Shown here piece by piece: positions 42,453-49,026 of a stretch of DNA of 49,042 bases. Every line of letters starts with the position of its first letter. Within the stretch, counting starts at the first letter, position 1. The notes under the pieces are model-generated. The model was given only the letters and a program-made list of their open reading frames with translations. It was not told the origin of the DNA and made no database searches. Source of the DNA: an uncultured Bacilli bacterium. GTDB taxonomy: Bacteria > Bacillota_I > Bacilli_A > RF39 > UBA660. The stretch covers positions 1 to 49,042 of the forward strand of contig CANRJE010000002.1 of the NCBI GenBank assembly GCA_947630865.1. Direction: 5' to 3'. The translations under genes were made by a program, and so were the position numbers.

Positions 42453-43544
42453 ATGCAATATATAGAAGCAATTAAAACTTCGATTCTTCTTTTTCCAATT
42501 ATTGCTTTAATTATTTTAATACCTTTTCTTTTATATCAATATCATCGATACACATCAATTAACCCCTTAAGAGTTTTTATAATTTATTCAATGATATTAT
42601 ATTTAATAACAATTTACTTTTTAGTAATTTTACCTCTTCCTTCTAAAACTGACGTTATAGAAAAAACTGGTATGATAAGACTTATTCCTTTTACTTTTAT
42701 AAAAGATATCATTTCAAACTCCGAATTCCTTTTAAATGATTCTAGTACTTATTTTAAGTTTTTAACAAAACCAGCCTTCTATACCGTCATTTTTAATATT
42801 ATCATGATGGTTCCTTTAGGTATTTATTTAAAATATTATTTTAACTGTTCTTTAAAGAAAACAATTTTAATAACTTTTCTTTTAAGTCTTTTCTTTGAAT
42901 TAACCCAGTTAAGTGGATTATATTTTATTTATCCTTATCCATACCGTGTCTTTGATGTTGATGATTTAATTATTAATACATTAGGAGGAATATTAGGTTA
43001 TTTTCTTGCTAAGAGATTTTTAAAATTTTTACCTACTCGCGAAGAAATAGATTTTATTTCCTATCAAAAAGGTGAAATTATTTCAGGATTAAGAAGAATT
43101 TTTGTTTTTTTCTTAGATATATTTCTTTATTTAATTATAAGTAGTACTGTGAATTTATTTATAAAATGCAAATATTTATATTTAATAATCTTTTTCCTTT
43201 ATTATGTAATATATCCTTATTTTAAAGAATGTGAGACGTTAGGTAGCAAATTTTTAAAAGTTAGATTAGTTTTTCAAAAAAGACGTTTCTTTAATCTTTT
43301 ATTTAGAATTATTTTCTTATTCATTTATTACTTTGGTATCTTTTATTTTCTGTTAATATTATCTAATATTTTAAAAAGTAATTTAAATTTAGATGTTATA
43401 TTTATATATGCTTTTAATTTTTTTGTAATAATTTTTATTATTTGTTTTTATATTATAAATGGTATTTGTCTTTTAAAAAATAAGAAAATGTTTTATGATA
43501 GGTTATTTAAAGTAGAATATCAAAATATTTTTAGAAAAAGTTAA
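42453..43544 (+). CDS. VanZ-RDD fusion membrane protein
   Basis: Residues about 1-195 match the VanZ-like family: FLVILPLP, IRLIPFTFIKDI, NIIMMVPLGIYL, SLFFELTQL and the acidic FDVDDLIINTLGGILGY. VanZ gives low-level teicoplanin resistance by an unknown mechanism. Residues about 200-363 are an RDD-like domain (RIFVFFLDIFLYLII, ETLGSKFLKVRLV). About ten helices in all. It follows the BceB-like gene by six bases with only a distant ribosome site, so it belongs to the same transcript, and it ends in a terminator whose stem includes its stop. Confidence 0.82.
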   Translation: MQYIEAIKTSILLFPIIALIILIPFLLYQYHRYTSINPLRVFIIYSMILYLITIYFLVILPLPSKTDVIEKTGMIRLIPFTFIKDIISNSEFLLNDSSTYFKFLTKPAFYTVIFNIIMMVPLGIYLKYYFNCSLKKTILITFLLSLFFELTQLSGLYFIYPYPYRVFDVDDLIINTLGGILGYFLAKRFLKFLPTREEIDFISYQKGEIISGLRRIFVFFLDIFLYLIISSTVNLFIKCKYLYLIIFFLYYVIYPYFKECETLGSKFLKVRLVFQKRRFFNLLFRIIFLFIYYFGIFYFLLILSNILKSNLNLDVIFIYAFNFFVIIFIICFYIINGICLLKNKKMFYDRLFKVEYQNIFRKS

Positions 43545-43575
43545 TTATTTTTAACAGAATGTTAACTTTTTTTTC
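43535..43575 (+). terminator. Intrinsic terminator of the Bce-VanZ operon
   Basis: AAAAAGTTAA (43535-43544) pairs with TTAACTTTTT (43562-43571), then Ts. The TAA stop is in the left arm. Confidence 0.8.
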
Positions 43576-43620
43576 TAGTTAAAAGGCTTTTAATTTGGTA
43601 TTCTAAAGATGGAGGTGAAA

Positions 43621-44235
43621 ATGAATTTAGGAGAAAAATTAACTAAGTTAAGAAAGGAGAATAAGTTATCTCAAGAAAAACTAGCCGATATTTTAGGAGT
43701 AACAAGACAAACACTTTCAAATTGGGAAAGTGATATTACATCACCTGATTTAAAACAAGCTAAGAAAATTTCTGAAATATTTGAAGTATCTCTTGATGAA
43801 TTAACAGGTTGTCAAAATTTCTTGGAAAAGAAAATATTAAATACTGAAAAATTAGCCAAAAAGCAAGTTAAATTTACAAAAGTTTTACTATTAACAATTT
43901 ATATTTTAGTTTTAATAGGTTTACTGTCATTAGGAATTTATTGTTTTACTTTAAGAGATTTTACTAAGCCTTATCAAGAGAACTTCCTATGTGAACATGG
44001 TGATGAAAAAATTTCTATTTCTTTAAGTGGGGGAGGTAATCTTTATTATGATGAAGAAAAGCATGAAGAAATTTCAACAGGAGATATATGGAAAGTGATA
44101 GCAATTTCATATGAAGGTGATGATAAAGATGGTATAAAAACCGAAATGAGTGCAGGTTATTCTTATAAAGATGCTATTGAATCTCTTAACTACATTAAAA
44201 AAGCAATTGTTAGTTTAGGTGGAACTTGTCGTTAG
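43621..44235 (+). CDS. Membrane-anchored XRE regulator with a short outside domain
   Basis: XRE helix-turn-helix at residues 1-60 (LRKENKLSQEKLADILGVTRQTLSNWESDITSPD), a transmembrane helix at about 86-107 and an outside part of about 95 residues with two cysteines (FLCEHG and the C-terminal TCR). ATG 43621 follows an ideal GGAGGTG; ATG 43609 would precede that site. Same architecture as the larger regulator at 35795-37042, so two membrane-bound XRE regulators flank the Bce-type module. Target genes unknown. Confidence 0.8.
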   Translation: MNLGEKLTKLRKENKLSQEKLADILGVTRQTLSNWESDITSPDLKQAKKISEIFEVSLDELTGCQNFLEKKILNTEKLAKKQVKFTKVLLLTIYILVLIGLLSLGIYCFTLRDFTKPYQENFLCEHGDEKISISLSGGGNLYYDEEKHEEISTGDIWKVIAISYEGDDKDGIKTEMSAGYSYKDAIESLNYIKKAIVSLGGTCR

Positions 44236-44241
44236 TATAAG

Positions 44242-44284
44242 TTAGTTTAAATATCTTTAATAGTTATTTAAACTAATTTTTTTT
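44242..44284 (+). terminator. Intrinsic terminator
   Basis: TTAGTTTAAATA (44242-44253) pairs perfectly with TATTTAAACTAA (44265-44276), then eight Ts. Confidence 0.85.
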
Positions 44285-44354
44285 ATAAAATTTAAGTGGA
44301 ACTAAAGACTTTTTCTAAAGAATTTGATACAATTATTTTAGAGTGGGAGATAAA

Positions 44355-44840
44355 ATGAAACATAAAAAATTAATGATAATTATCTCGATTATTTTAATTT
44401 TAATTGGTTTAGTTTTGATAATAAAATCTAATGTTAAAAGTAAAAACGATGATAAAAAATCATATGATATTTTAGATAAAAATGAAAGTGAAGATAGAAG
44501 TATGGAAATAATTATAAATAATAAAACTTATGATGTTCTTTTAGAAAATAATGAAACAGTTAAAGAACTATTAGAAAAATTACCAGATAAAGTAATGATG
44601 ACGGAGTTAAATGGCAATGAAAAGTATTATTATTTTAATACAAGTTTTAAAAGTAATCCTGAAAATATTTCTTTAATTGAAACAGGAGACGTAATGTTAT
44701 ATGGGGATAATTGTTTAGTAATATTTTATAAAGATTTTAAAACATCTTATAAATATACAAGAATTGGAAAAATTAAAAATCCTATAGATTTAGAAAAAAA
44801 TCTAGGAGATAAAGAGGTTGAAGTTAGTTTTAAAAAATAA
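44355..44840 (+). CDS. Membrane-anchored cyclophilin-like domain protein
   Basis: One N-terminal transmembrane helix (about 5-24), a short acidic linker, and a domain of about 110 residues matching the cyclophilin-like DUF found in many Firmicutes: MEIIINNKTYDVLLENNETVKELLEKLP, MTELNGNEKYYYF, ETGDVMLYGDNCLVIFYKDF and RIGKI. These domains have a cyclophilin-type barrel but prolyl isomerase activity is not established. Start is ATG 44355 after GGGAG; GTG 44343 is upstream of that site. First gene of a cluster with PAP2 phosphatase and undecaprenol kinase (11-base gap). Confidence 0.72.
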   Translation: MKHKKLMIIISIILILIGLVLIIKSNVKSKNDDKKSYDILDKNESEDRSMEIIINNKTYDVLLENNETVKELLEKLPDKVMMTELNGNEKYYYFNTSFKSNPENISLIETGDVMLYGDNCLVIFYKDFKTSYKYTRIGKIKNPIDLEKNLGDKEVEVSFKK

Positions 44841-44851
44841 GATGGTGATTT

Positions 44852-45502
44852 ATGAAAATAGTATTAAAAAAGGTTAAAGATTTAATTTTAAAAAATTTAA
44901 AATGGATAATATTATTTCTTTCATTGATAGAATTTCTTTGGTTACTAGAAGGAGTATTTAGTGAAGAAATTTTAGATTTTGATTTAAAAGGATATACACT
45001 TATTAAAACTTATTTGATGAGTGATTTTACAACTAGTGTTTTTAAAGTTATAACTAATTTAGGTGGAGGATTATTTATAATTATTTTAGCTTTTTCTTTA
45101 TTTTTAATTATTAAAAGAAGAGAAGTAGGTTTAGTAATATTTGCTAATCTCGGAATTATAACACTTTTAAATTTACTATTAAAAAATATTGTTTCACGAC
45201 CTAGACCAAGTGATTTTAGGATAATAGAAGAGAGTGGTTATAGCTTTCCATCTGGACATTCAATGATTAGTATGGCTTTTTATGGTTTATTAATTTATTT
45301 AATATATAAAAACTTTAAGAATAAATATATCAAGTGGTCTTTAATTGTTGTTTTAAGTTTATTAATTATTTTAATTGGTATTAGTCGTGTTTATTTAGGT
45401 GTTCATTATTTAAGTGATGTTTTAGCAGGATTTTTATTAGCAATTTCTTATTTAATCATTTATATAAGTGTTATAAATAAATATATTTTAGAAAGGAAGT
45501 AA
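44852..45502 (+). CDS. PAP2-family phosphatase, likely undecaprenyl diphosphate phosphatase
   Basis: Six-helix membrane phosphatase with the three motifs of the family: KNIVSRPRP (near residue 111), YSFPSGHSMISM, and SRVYLGVHYLSDVLAG with the catalytic His. In Gram-positive bacteria such proteins (BcrC/YwoA type) dephosphorylate undecaprenyl diphosphate to regenerate the lipid carrier. The undecaprenol-kinase gene begins two bases downstream, supporting this role; phosphatidylglycerophosphate phosphatase is the alternative. The position near a Bce-type bacitracin/peptide module also fits. Confidence 0.85.
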   Translation: MKIVLKKVKDLILKNLKWIILFLSLIEFLWLLEGVFSEEILDFDLKGYTLIKTYLMSDFTTSVFKVITNLGGGLFIIILAFSLFLIIKRREVGLVIFANLGIITLLNLLLKNIVSRPRPSDFRIIEESGYSFPSGHSMISMAFYGLLIYLIYKNFKNKYIKWSLIVVLSLLIILIGISRVYLGVHYLSDVLAGFLLAISYLIIYISVINKYILERK

Positions 45503-45503
45503 G

Positions 45504-45905
45504 ATGATGAAATTATTTAGAAAAAAGATAAGAAAACCTAAAGTAAAAAAGTTAATTAACAGTTTTAAGTATGCTTTTAGTGGTATTTTAAGTTCTATTA
45601 AGTCTGAAAGAAATATGAAAATTCATTTAGGGTTTTTAGTTGCTGTAGTCATTTCCGGAATAATTTTTAAAATCAGTTATTATGAGTGGCTTATTTGCTT
45701 AATTTTATTTGCTATTGTTTTAGCAGGTGAAATGATTAATACATCTATTGAAACTGTAGTTGATATGCTAATGCCTTATCAAGACGATAAAGCAAAACTT
45801 GCCAAAGATATATCAGCTGGTGCTGTTTTAGTTTTAACTTTTATTTCAGCTTTAATTGGTTTAATAATTTTTATTCCTAAATTTTTAGAAATGATAGGGT
45901 TATAG
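45504..45905 (+). CDS. dgkA: Undecaprenol kinase / diacylglycerol kinase (DgkA family)
   Basis: Small three-helix kinase: NSFKYAFSGILSSIKSERNMKIHLGF, then the active-site GEMINTSIETVVDMLMPYQDDKAKLAKDISAGAVLV. In Gram-positive bacteria this family prefers undecaprenol, making undecaprenyl phosphate for wall and glycan synthesis. 133 residues, normal. ATG 45504 (or 45507) behind AAAGGAAG. Together with the PAP2 gene it forms a lipid-carrier recycling pair. Confidence 0.92.
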   Translation: MMKLFRKKIRKPKVKKLINSFKYAFSGILSSIKSERNMKIHLGFLVAVVISGIIFKISYYEWLICLILFAIVLAGEMINTSIETVVDMLMPYQDDKAKLAKDISAGAVLVLTFISALIGLIIFIPKFLEMIGL

Positions 45906-45909
45906 TATT

Positions 45910-46659
45910 ATGAATGAGTTTAATAAAACTTTTCTTCTAGAAATGATAAAATCACCAATCGTTATTGCTTTTATTATTATAGGTTTATTTGGTTTATTTT
46001 TTTATAAAAAATTTCGTGGATTCATGGGAGAATTTTGGGTTCGAAAAGAATTATCAAAATTACCTAAAAAGGAATATTATGTTTTAAATAATATAATGTT
46101 AGAAAGTAGCAGAGGAATGCATCAAATAGATCATATTGTTGTTTCTAAATATGGCATTTTTGTTATTGAAATGAAAAACTTTTTTGGTCTTATTAAAGGA
46201 AATGAATATGATAAAAAGTGGATTCAACAATTTCATAATAAGAAGTATTATTTTCAAAATCCCATTCATCAAAATTATGGACATCTTCAGGCTTTAATAG
46301 AAATATTAGGATTACAAAAAGATGTTTTTATTCCAATTGTTTGTATTTCAAATCAAGCTAACTTAAAAGTAAAAACTACGAGTAATGTAGTTCAATTAGA
46401 TTTTTTAATTTCTTTAATAAAATCTTATCAAACTGTTATTGTAAATTGTGATTTGCAAACAATTAAAACAAAATTAGAAATGTTAAATATTAAAGATTAT
46501 AAAAAAAGACGTCTGCATATTTCAAATATTAAAGAAAATGTTAAAAATGAAGATATGATTTGTCCAAAATGTGGTGGTAAATTAATTGAAAAAAATGGTA
46601 AATATGGTAAATTTGTTGGTTGTAGTAATTTTCCTAAATGTCGTTTTGTAAAAAAATGA
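45910..46659 (+). CDS. Membrane-anchored NERD-domain protein with C-terminal zinc ribbon
   Basis: N-terminal transmembrane helix (about 15-32), NERD (nuclease-related) domain at about 38-150 with nuclease-fold landmarks GEFWVRKELSKL, HQIDHIVVSKYGIFVIEMKNFFG (Asp, Glu-x-Lys), and a topoisomerase-type zinc ribbon CPKCGGKLIEK ... GCSNFPKCRF in the last 35 residues. NERD proteins are predicted to bind or cut DNA, but activity is rarely shown. It starts four bases after dgkA with a weak ribosome site, so it is the last gene of the cluster, before a bidirectional terminator. Confidence 0.87.
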   Translation: MNEFNKTFLLEMIKSPIVIAFIIIGLFGLFFYKKFRGFMGEFWVRKELSKLPKKEYYVLNNIMLESSRGMHQIDHIVVSKYGIFVIEMKNFFGLIKGNEYDKKWIQQFHNKKYYFQNPIHQNYGHLQALIEILGLQKDVFIPIVCISNQANLKVKTTSNVVQLDFLISLIKSYQTVIVNCDLQTIKTKLEMLNIKDYKKRRLHISNIKENVKNEDMICPKCGGKLIEKNGKYGKFVGCSNFPKCRFVKK

Positions 46660-46718
46660 CATCTTTTTATCTATATCATAATCTTTTTTTAATGAATTTC
46701 TAATTTACTTTTAACCAT

Positions 46719-46760
46719 AAAAAAATTCCTTCTATATAAAATATAAACGGAATTTTTTTT
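46719..46760. terminator. Bidirectional terminator between the NERD gene and pyrG
   Basis: AAAAAAATTCC (46719-46729) pairs with GGAATTTTTTT (46749-46759); T runs follow on both strands. Confidence 0.75.
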
Positions 46761-46784
46761 ATAATTTTTTAAATTTATTATTTT

Positions 46785-48386
46785 TTAGTTTTCAATACAA
46801 GATTTTACAAAAGAATCAAATAATGGATGAGGTCTTGTTGGACGTGATTTAAATTCAGGATGGAATTGACAAGCAATAAAATGTTTAAGTTTAGGTATTT
46901 CAATTATTTCAACTAAATTACTTTCTTCATTGATACCTGAAAATACCATACCATGTTCTTCTAATAATTCTTTATATTTATTGTTAAATTCATAACGATG
47001 TCTATGTCTTTCTTTTATATCTTCAGTTTTATAGTCATTATAAGCAAGAGTTCCTTTTTTTAGTTTACAGTTATAATTTCCAAGTCTTAAAGTACCACCC
47101 ATATTGATTACTGTTTTTTGATCACTCATTAAATCAATGATAGGTTCTTTAGCAAGTGGATCAAACTCTGTTGAATTTGCTCCTTCTAAATTACAAACAT
47201 TTCTTGCAAATTCAATAACTGATAATTGCATTCCAAGACAAATTCCAAGAAAAGGAACATTATTTTCTCTTGCATATTTGATAGCTTTAATTTTTCCTTC
47301 AATACCACGGTTTCCAAAACCTCCAGGAACTAATATTCCTTTAGTATTTTTAAATATTTCTTTTAAATTAACATTTTCTTTTTCTAAATTTTCAGAGTTT
47401 ACCCAATTTATATTAACTTTGGTGTGATATTTATAACCTGCATGTCTTAAACTTTCAGCAACAGATAAATAAGCATCGTGAAGTTCAACATATTTTCCAA
47501 CTAAAGCAATTTCAACTTCTTTATCTAAAGAATCCATTGTTTTAAGTAAATCTTCCCAATATTTTAAATTAGCTTTATTTACTGGTAAATTAAATTGTTT
47601 TAAGATTAATTCATCGATTCCTTGTTCATGTAAATTAATTGGAATATCATAGATATTTTTAGCATCAACACAGTCTATAATGTTTTCTTTAGGAATAGAA
47701 CAGAACAAACTTAGTTTTTCTTTAATAGCATCGCTTGTTGAAAAAGGTGTTCTGCAAACTAAGAAGTTAGGTCTAATTCCCATATTTTGTAAATCTTTAA
47801 CACTATTTTGAGTAGGTTTTGTTTTAAGTTCATTGCTACCAACAACATAAGGAATTAAAGTTGTATGAACGAATGCTGTTTCTTGTGGTCCTTTTTCATA
47901 TTGAATTTGTCTTAATGTTTCAATGAAAGCTTGAGATTCAATATCTCCAACAGTACCTCCAATTTCAGTTATTACAATATCGGCTTTTGAAGTTAAACCT
48001 GCTTCATAAACTTTATTTTTAATTTCATTCGTGATATGAGGAACAAGTTGAACAGTTGCACCTAAGTAATCACCATGTCTTTCTTTTTCAATAACAGAAG
48101 AATAGATTTTTCCACTTGTAATATTTGATGTATAGTTTAATTCTTCATCGATAAATCTTTCATAATGACCTAAATCAAGGTCAGTTTCACAGCCATCATA
48201 AGTTACAAAAACTTCACCATGTTGAATTGGATTCATTGTACCAGGGTCTATATTAAAATAAGGGTCAAATTTTTGCATAAAAACTTTATAACCACGAGAT
48301 TTTAATAAAAGGGCAAGACTTGATGCAGTAATTCCTTTTCCAAGACCAGATACAACTCCACCAGTTACAAATACATATTTTGTCAT
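46785..48386 (-). CDS. pyrG: CTP synthase
   Basis: Makes CTP from UTP with glutamine or ammonia. Synthetase domain: FVTGGVVSGLGKGITASSL at the N-terminus (usually VVSSLGKG), QKFDPYFNIDPGTMNP, HGEVFVTYDG, ETDLDLGHYERFID, EIGGTVGDIES. Glutamine amidotransferase domain: LVPGGFGNRGIEGK, the nucleophile in FLGICLGMQLS, and the closing ACQFHPEFKSRP with the catalytic His-Glu. 533 residues, complete. GGAGGTG precedes the start at 48386. The leader does not begin with the GGG run used for reiterative-transcription control in bacilli, so that mechanism is not evident. Confidence 0.97.
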   Translation of the reverse strand: MTKYVFVTGGVVSGLGKGITASSLALLLKSRGYKVFMQKFDPYFNIDPGTMNPIQHGEVFVTYDGCETDLDLGHYERFIDEELNYTSNITSGKIYSSVIEKERHGDYLGATVQLVPHITNEIKNKVYEAGLTSKADIVITEIGGTVGDIESQAFIETLRQIQYEKGPQETAFVHTTLIPYVVGSNELKTKPTQNSVKDLQNMGIRPNFLVCRTPFSTSDAIKEKLSLFCSIPKENIIDCVDAKNIYDIPINLHEQGIDELILKQFNLPVNKANLKYWEDLLKTMDSLDKEVEIALVGKYVELHDAYLSVAESLRHAGYKYHTKVNINWVNSENLEKENVNLKEIFKNTKGILVPGGFGNRGIEGKIKAIKYARENNVPFLGICLGMQLSVIEFARNVCNLEGANSTEFDPLAKEPIIDLMSDQKTVINMGGTLRLGNYNCKLKKGTLAYNDYKTEDIKERHRHRYEFNNKYKELLEEHGMVFSGINEESNLVEIIEIPKLKHFIACQFHPEFKSRPTRPHPLFDSFVKSCIEN

Positions 48387-48421
48387 AAAAAAACACCTCC
48401 AGAGAGATAGGGCTCTTAAAC

Positions 48422-48430
48422 ATTATAACA
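48422..48430 (-). promoter_or_regulatory. Extended -10 promoter of pyrG
   Basis: TGTTATAAT on the minus strand; transcript start expected near 48415, just before AGAGCCC. No convincing -35. Confidence 0.5.
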
Positions 48431-48494
48431 TAAAAATAACTAATTTGTTTAGTAGTTTAAAAGAATTTGTCTAAATTTAACAATAAAAAAAAAT

Positions 48495-48607
48495 ATTGTC
48501 AACATATCAGACATTTGCTATAATGACTTTGGAACATTTAATTGTTGGGTGATGCCAAACTTCTTAATGAAGGGAGGCGATAGTATGAACAAGAAGGATT
48601 TTTTAAT
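48495..48607 (+). repeat. Tandem cassette, copy 1: conserved promoter-leader-start block
   Basis: 113 bases repeated at 48822-48934, 327 bases downstream. The 90 bases before the start codon align without gaps with 8 differences. Conservation continues through the first codons (KKDFLI) and is then lost until the 3' hairpin. Confidence 0.9.
48496..48524 (+). promoter_or_regulatory. Promoter of small peptide gene 1
   Basis: TTGTCA (48496-48501), 17-base spacer, TATAAT (48519-48524) with extended TGC. Transcript start expected near 48531. Confidence 0.8.
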
Positions 48608-48668
48608 TCTATCTTTAGTAATTCTTATTTTCCTTTTAGTATTATTATTATTTATAGTTTTAATATAA
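48585..48668 (+). CDS. Small hydrophobic peptide 1 (27 residues), candidate type I toxin
   Basis: Four polar residues after Met (NKKD) and then an unbroken hydrophobic helix FLILSLVILIFLLVLLLFIV to the end; a single membrane span. Start ATG 48585 with GGGAGGCGA just upstream. The leader folds into two small hairpins (TTGG/CCAA at 48545-48558, CTTC/GAAG at 48560-48572). The ORF is followed by the AATCACCTAA/TTAGGTGATT hairpin and a plus-strand terminator. Size, composition, leader structure and antisense arrangement match type I toxins such as Ldr, Fst or BsrG in layout, but there is no sequence family I recognise. Confidence 0.7.
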   Translation: MNKKDFLILSLVILIFLLVLLLFIVLI

Positions 48669-48702
48669 AAGAAAATCACCTAAACAACATGCTTAGGTGA
48701 TT
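48662..48702 (-). terminator. Minus-strand terminator hairpin at the end of peptide gene 1
   Basis: AATCACCTAA (48674-48683) pairs with TTAGGTGATT (48693-48702), loop of nine bases. The T-rich tail (TTTTCTTTT) is on the minus strand, so it ends leftward transcription; on the plus strand there is no T run. Confidence 0.7.
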
Positions 48703-48721
48703 AACCATATAAAATATTGGC

Positions 48722-48757
48722 AACACTCAACATGTGAAAATTAAGTGTTCCTTTTTT
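48722..48757 (+). terminator. Plus-strand terminator of peptide gene 1
   Basis: AACACT (48722-48727) pairs with AGTGTT (48744-48749), extended by AA/TT after one mismatch, then CC and six Ts. Confidence 0.65.
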
Positions 48758-48786
48758 ATTTTATGAAGTTTCCTTCATCTATATAC

Positions 48787-48815
48787 ATACTAACATAATT
48801 TTAATGATTTGTCAA
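48787..48815 (-). promoter_or_regulatory. Candidate promoter of the antisense RNA
   Basis: Minus strand TTGACA (48815-48810), 17-base spacer, TAGTAT (48792-48787). Consensus -35 with a 4/6 -10. Confidence 0.5.
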
Positions 48816-48821
48816 AGTAGC

Positions 48822-48934
48822 ATTGTCAACATATCAGACATTTGTTATAATGACTTTGGAACATTTAATAGTTGGGTGAAGCCGAACTTCATAAAGAAGG
48901 GAGGTGATAATATGTCAAAGAAAGATTTTTTAAT
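48822..48934 (+). repeat. Tandem cassette, copy 2: conserved promoter-leader-start block
   Basis: Second copy of 48495-48607, in the same orientation. Confidence 0.9.
48823..48851 (+). promoter_or_regulatory. Promoter of small peptide gene 2
   Basis: TTGTCA (48823-48828), 17-base spacer, TATAAT (48846-48851) with extended TGT. Confidence 0.8.
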
Positions 48935-48992
48935 ATCTTCATTGATTATCATTATCCTTTTACTTATAGGTTTATTGTTTATAACACTATAA
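48912..48992 (+). CDS. Small hydrophobic peptide 2 (26 residues), candidate type I toxin
   Basis: MSKKDFLI followed by a hydrophobic helix (SSLIIIILLLIGLLFITL). Same length class, same charged start and same leader as peptide 1; 13 bases from GGGAGGTGA to the start region. A longer in-frame reading from 48804 would begin before the promoter and is not credible. The 3' hairpin follows eight bases after the stop. The hydrophobic part differs from peptide 1 while its nature is kept, which argues for selection on a membrane peptide. Confidence 0.7.
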   Translation: MSKKDFLISSLIIIILLLIGLLFITL

Positions 48993-49026
48993 TAAAAGAG
49001 TCACCTAAACAACATGCTTAGGTGAT
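48990..49026 (-). terminator. Minus-strand terminator hairpin at the end of peptide gene 2
   Basis: TCACCTAA (49001-49008) pairs with TTAGGTGA (49018-49025); minus-strand tail CTCTTTTATT. The loop and arms are identical to the hairpin after peptide gene 1. The window ends 16 bases later in TTGGC, which also follows the first hairpin. Confidence 0.65.

Larger units (their letters stand above)
48662..48780 (-). ncRNA. Candidate antisense RNA to the 3' part of peptide gene 1
   Basis: Runs from a proposed minus promoter (48815-48787) to the terminator at about 48662, about 119 bases. Its 5' end would form ATGAAG-GAAA-CTTCAT (48778-48763), a GNRA-capped stem on this strand. It is complementary to the whole 3' untranslated region of peptide gene 1. 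Not shown experimentally. Confidence 0.5.

Noticed and set aside
47137..47427. Plus-strand reading frame inside pyrG
   Set aside because: Shadow of the conserved pyrG coding sequence.
48387..48430. PyrG-type attenuation by reiterative G addition
   Set aside because: The expected transcript start is not a GGG run and no terminator hairpin is present between promoter and gene.
48804..48992. 62-codon reading frame ending with peptide 2
   Set aside because: Its start precedes the TTGTCA/TATAAT promoter and has no ribosome site; the conserved start is ATG 48912 behind GGGAGGTGA, as in copy 1.
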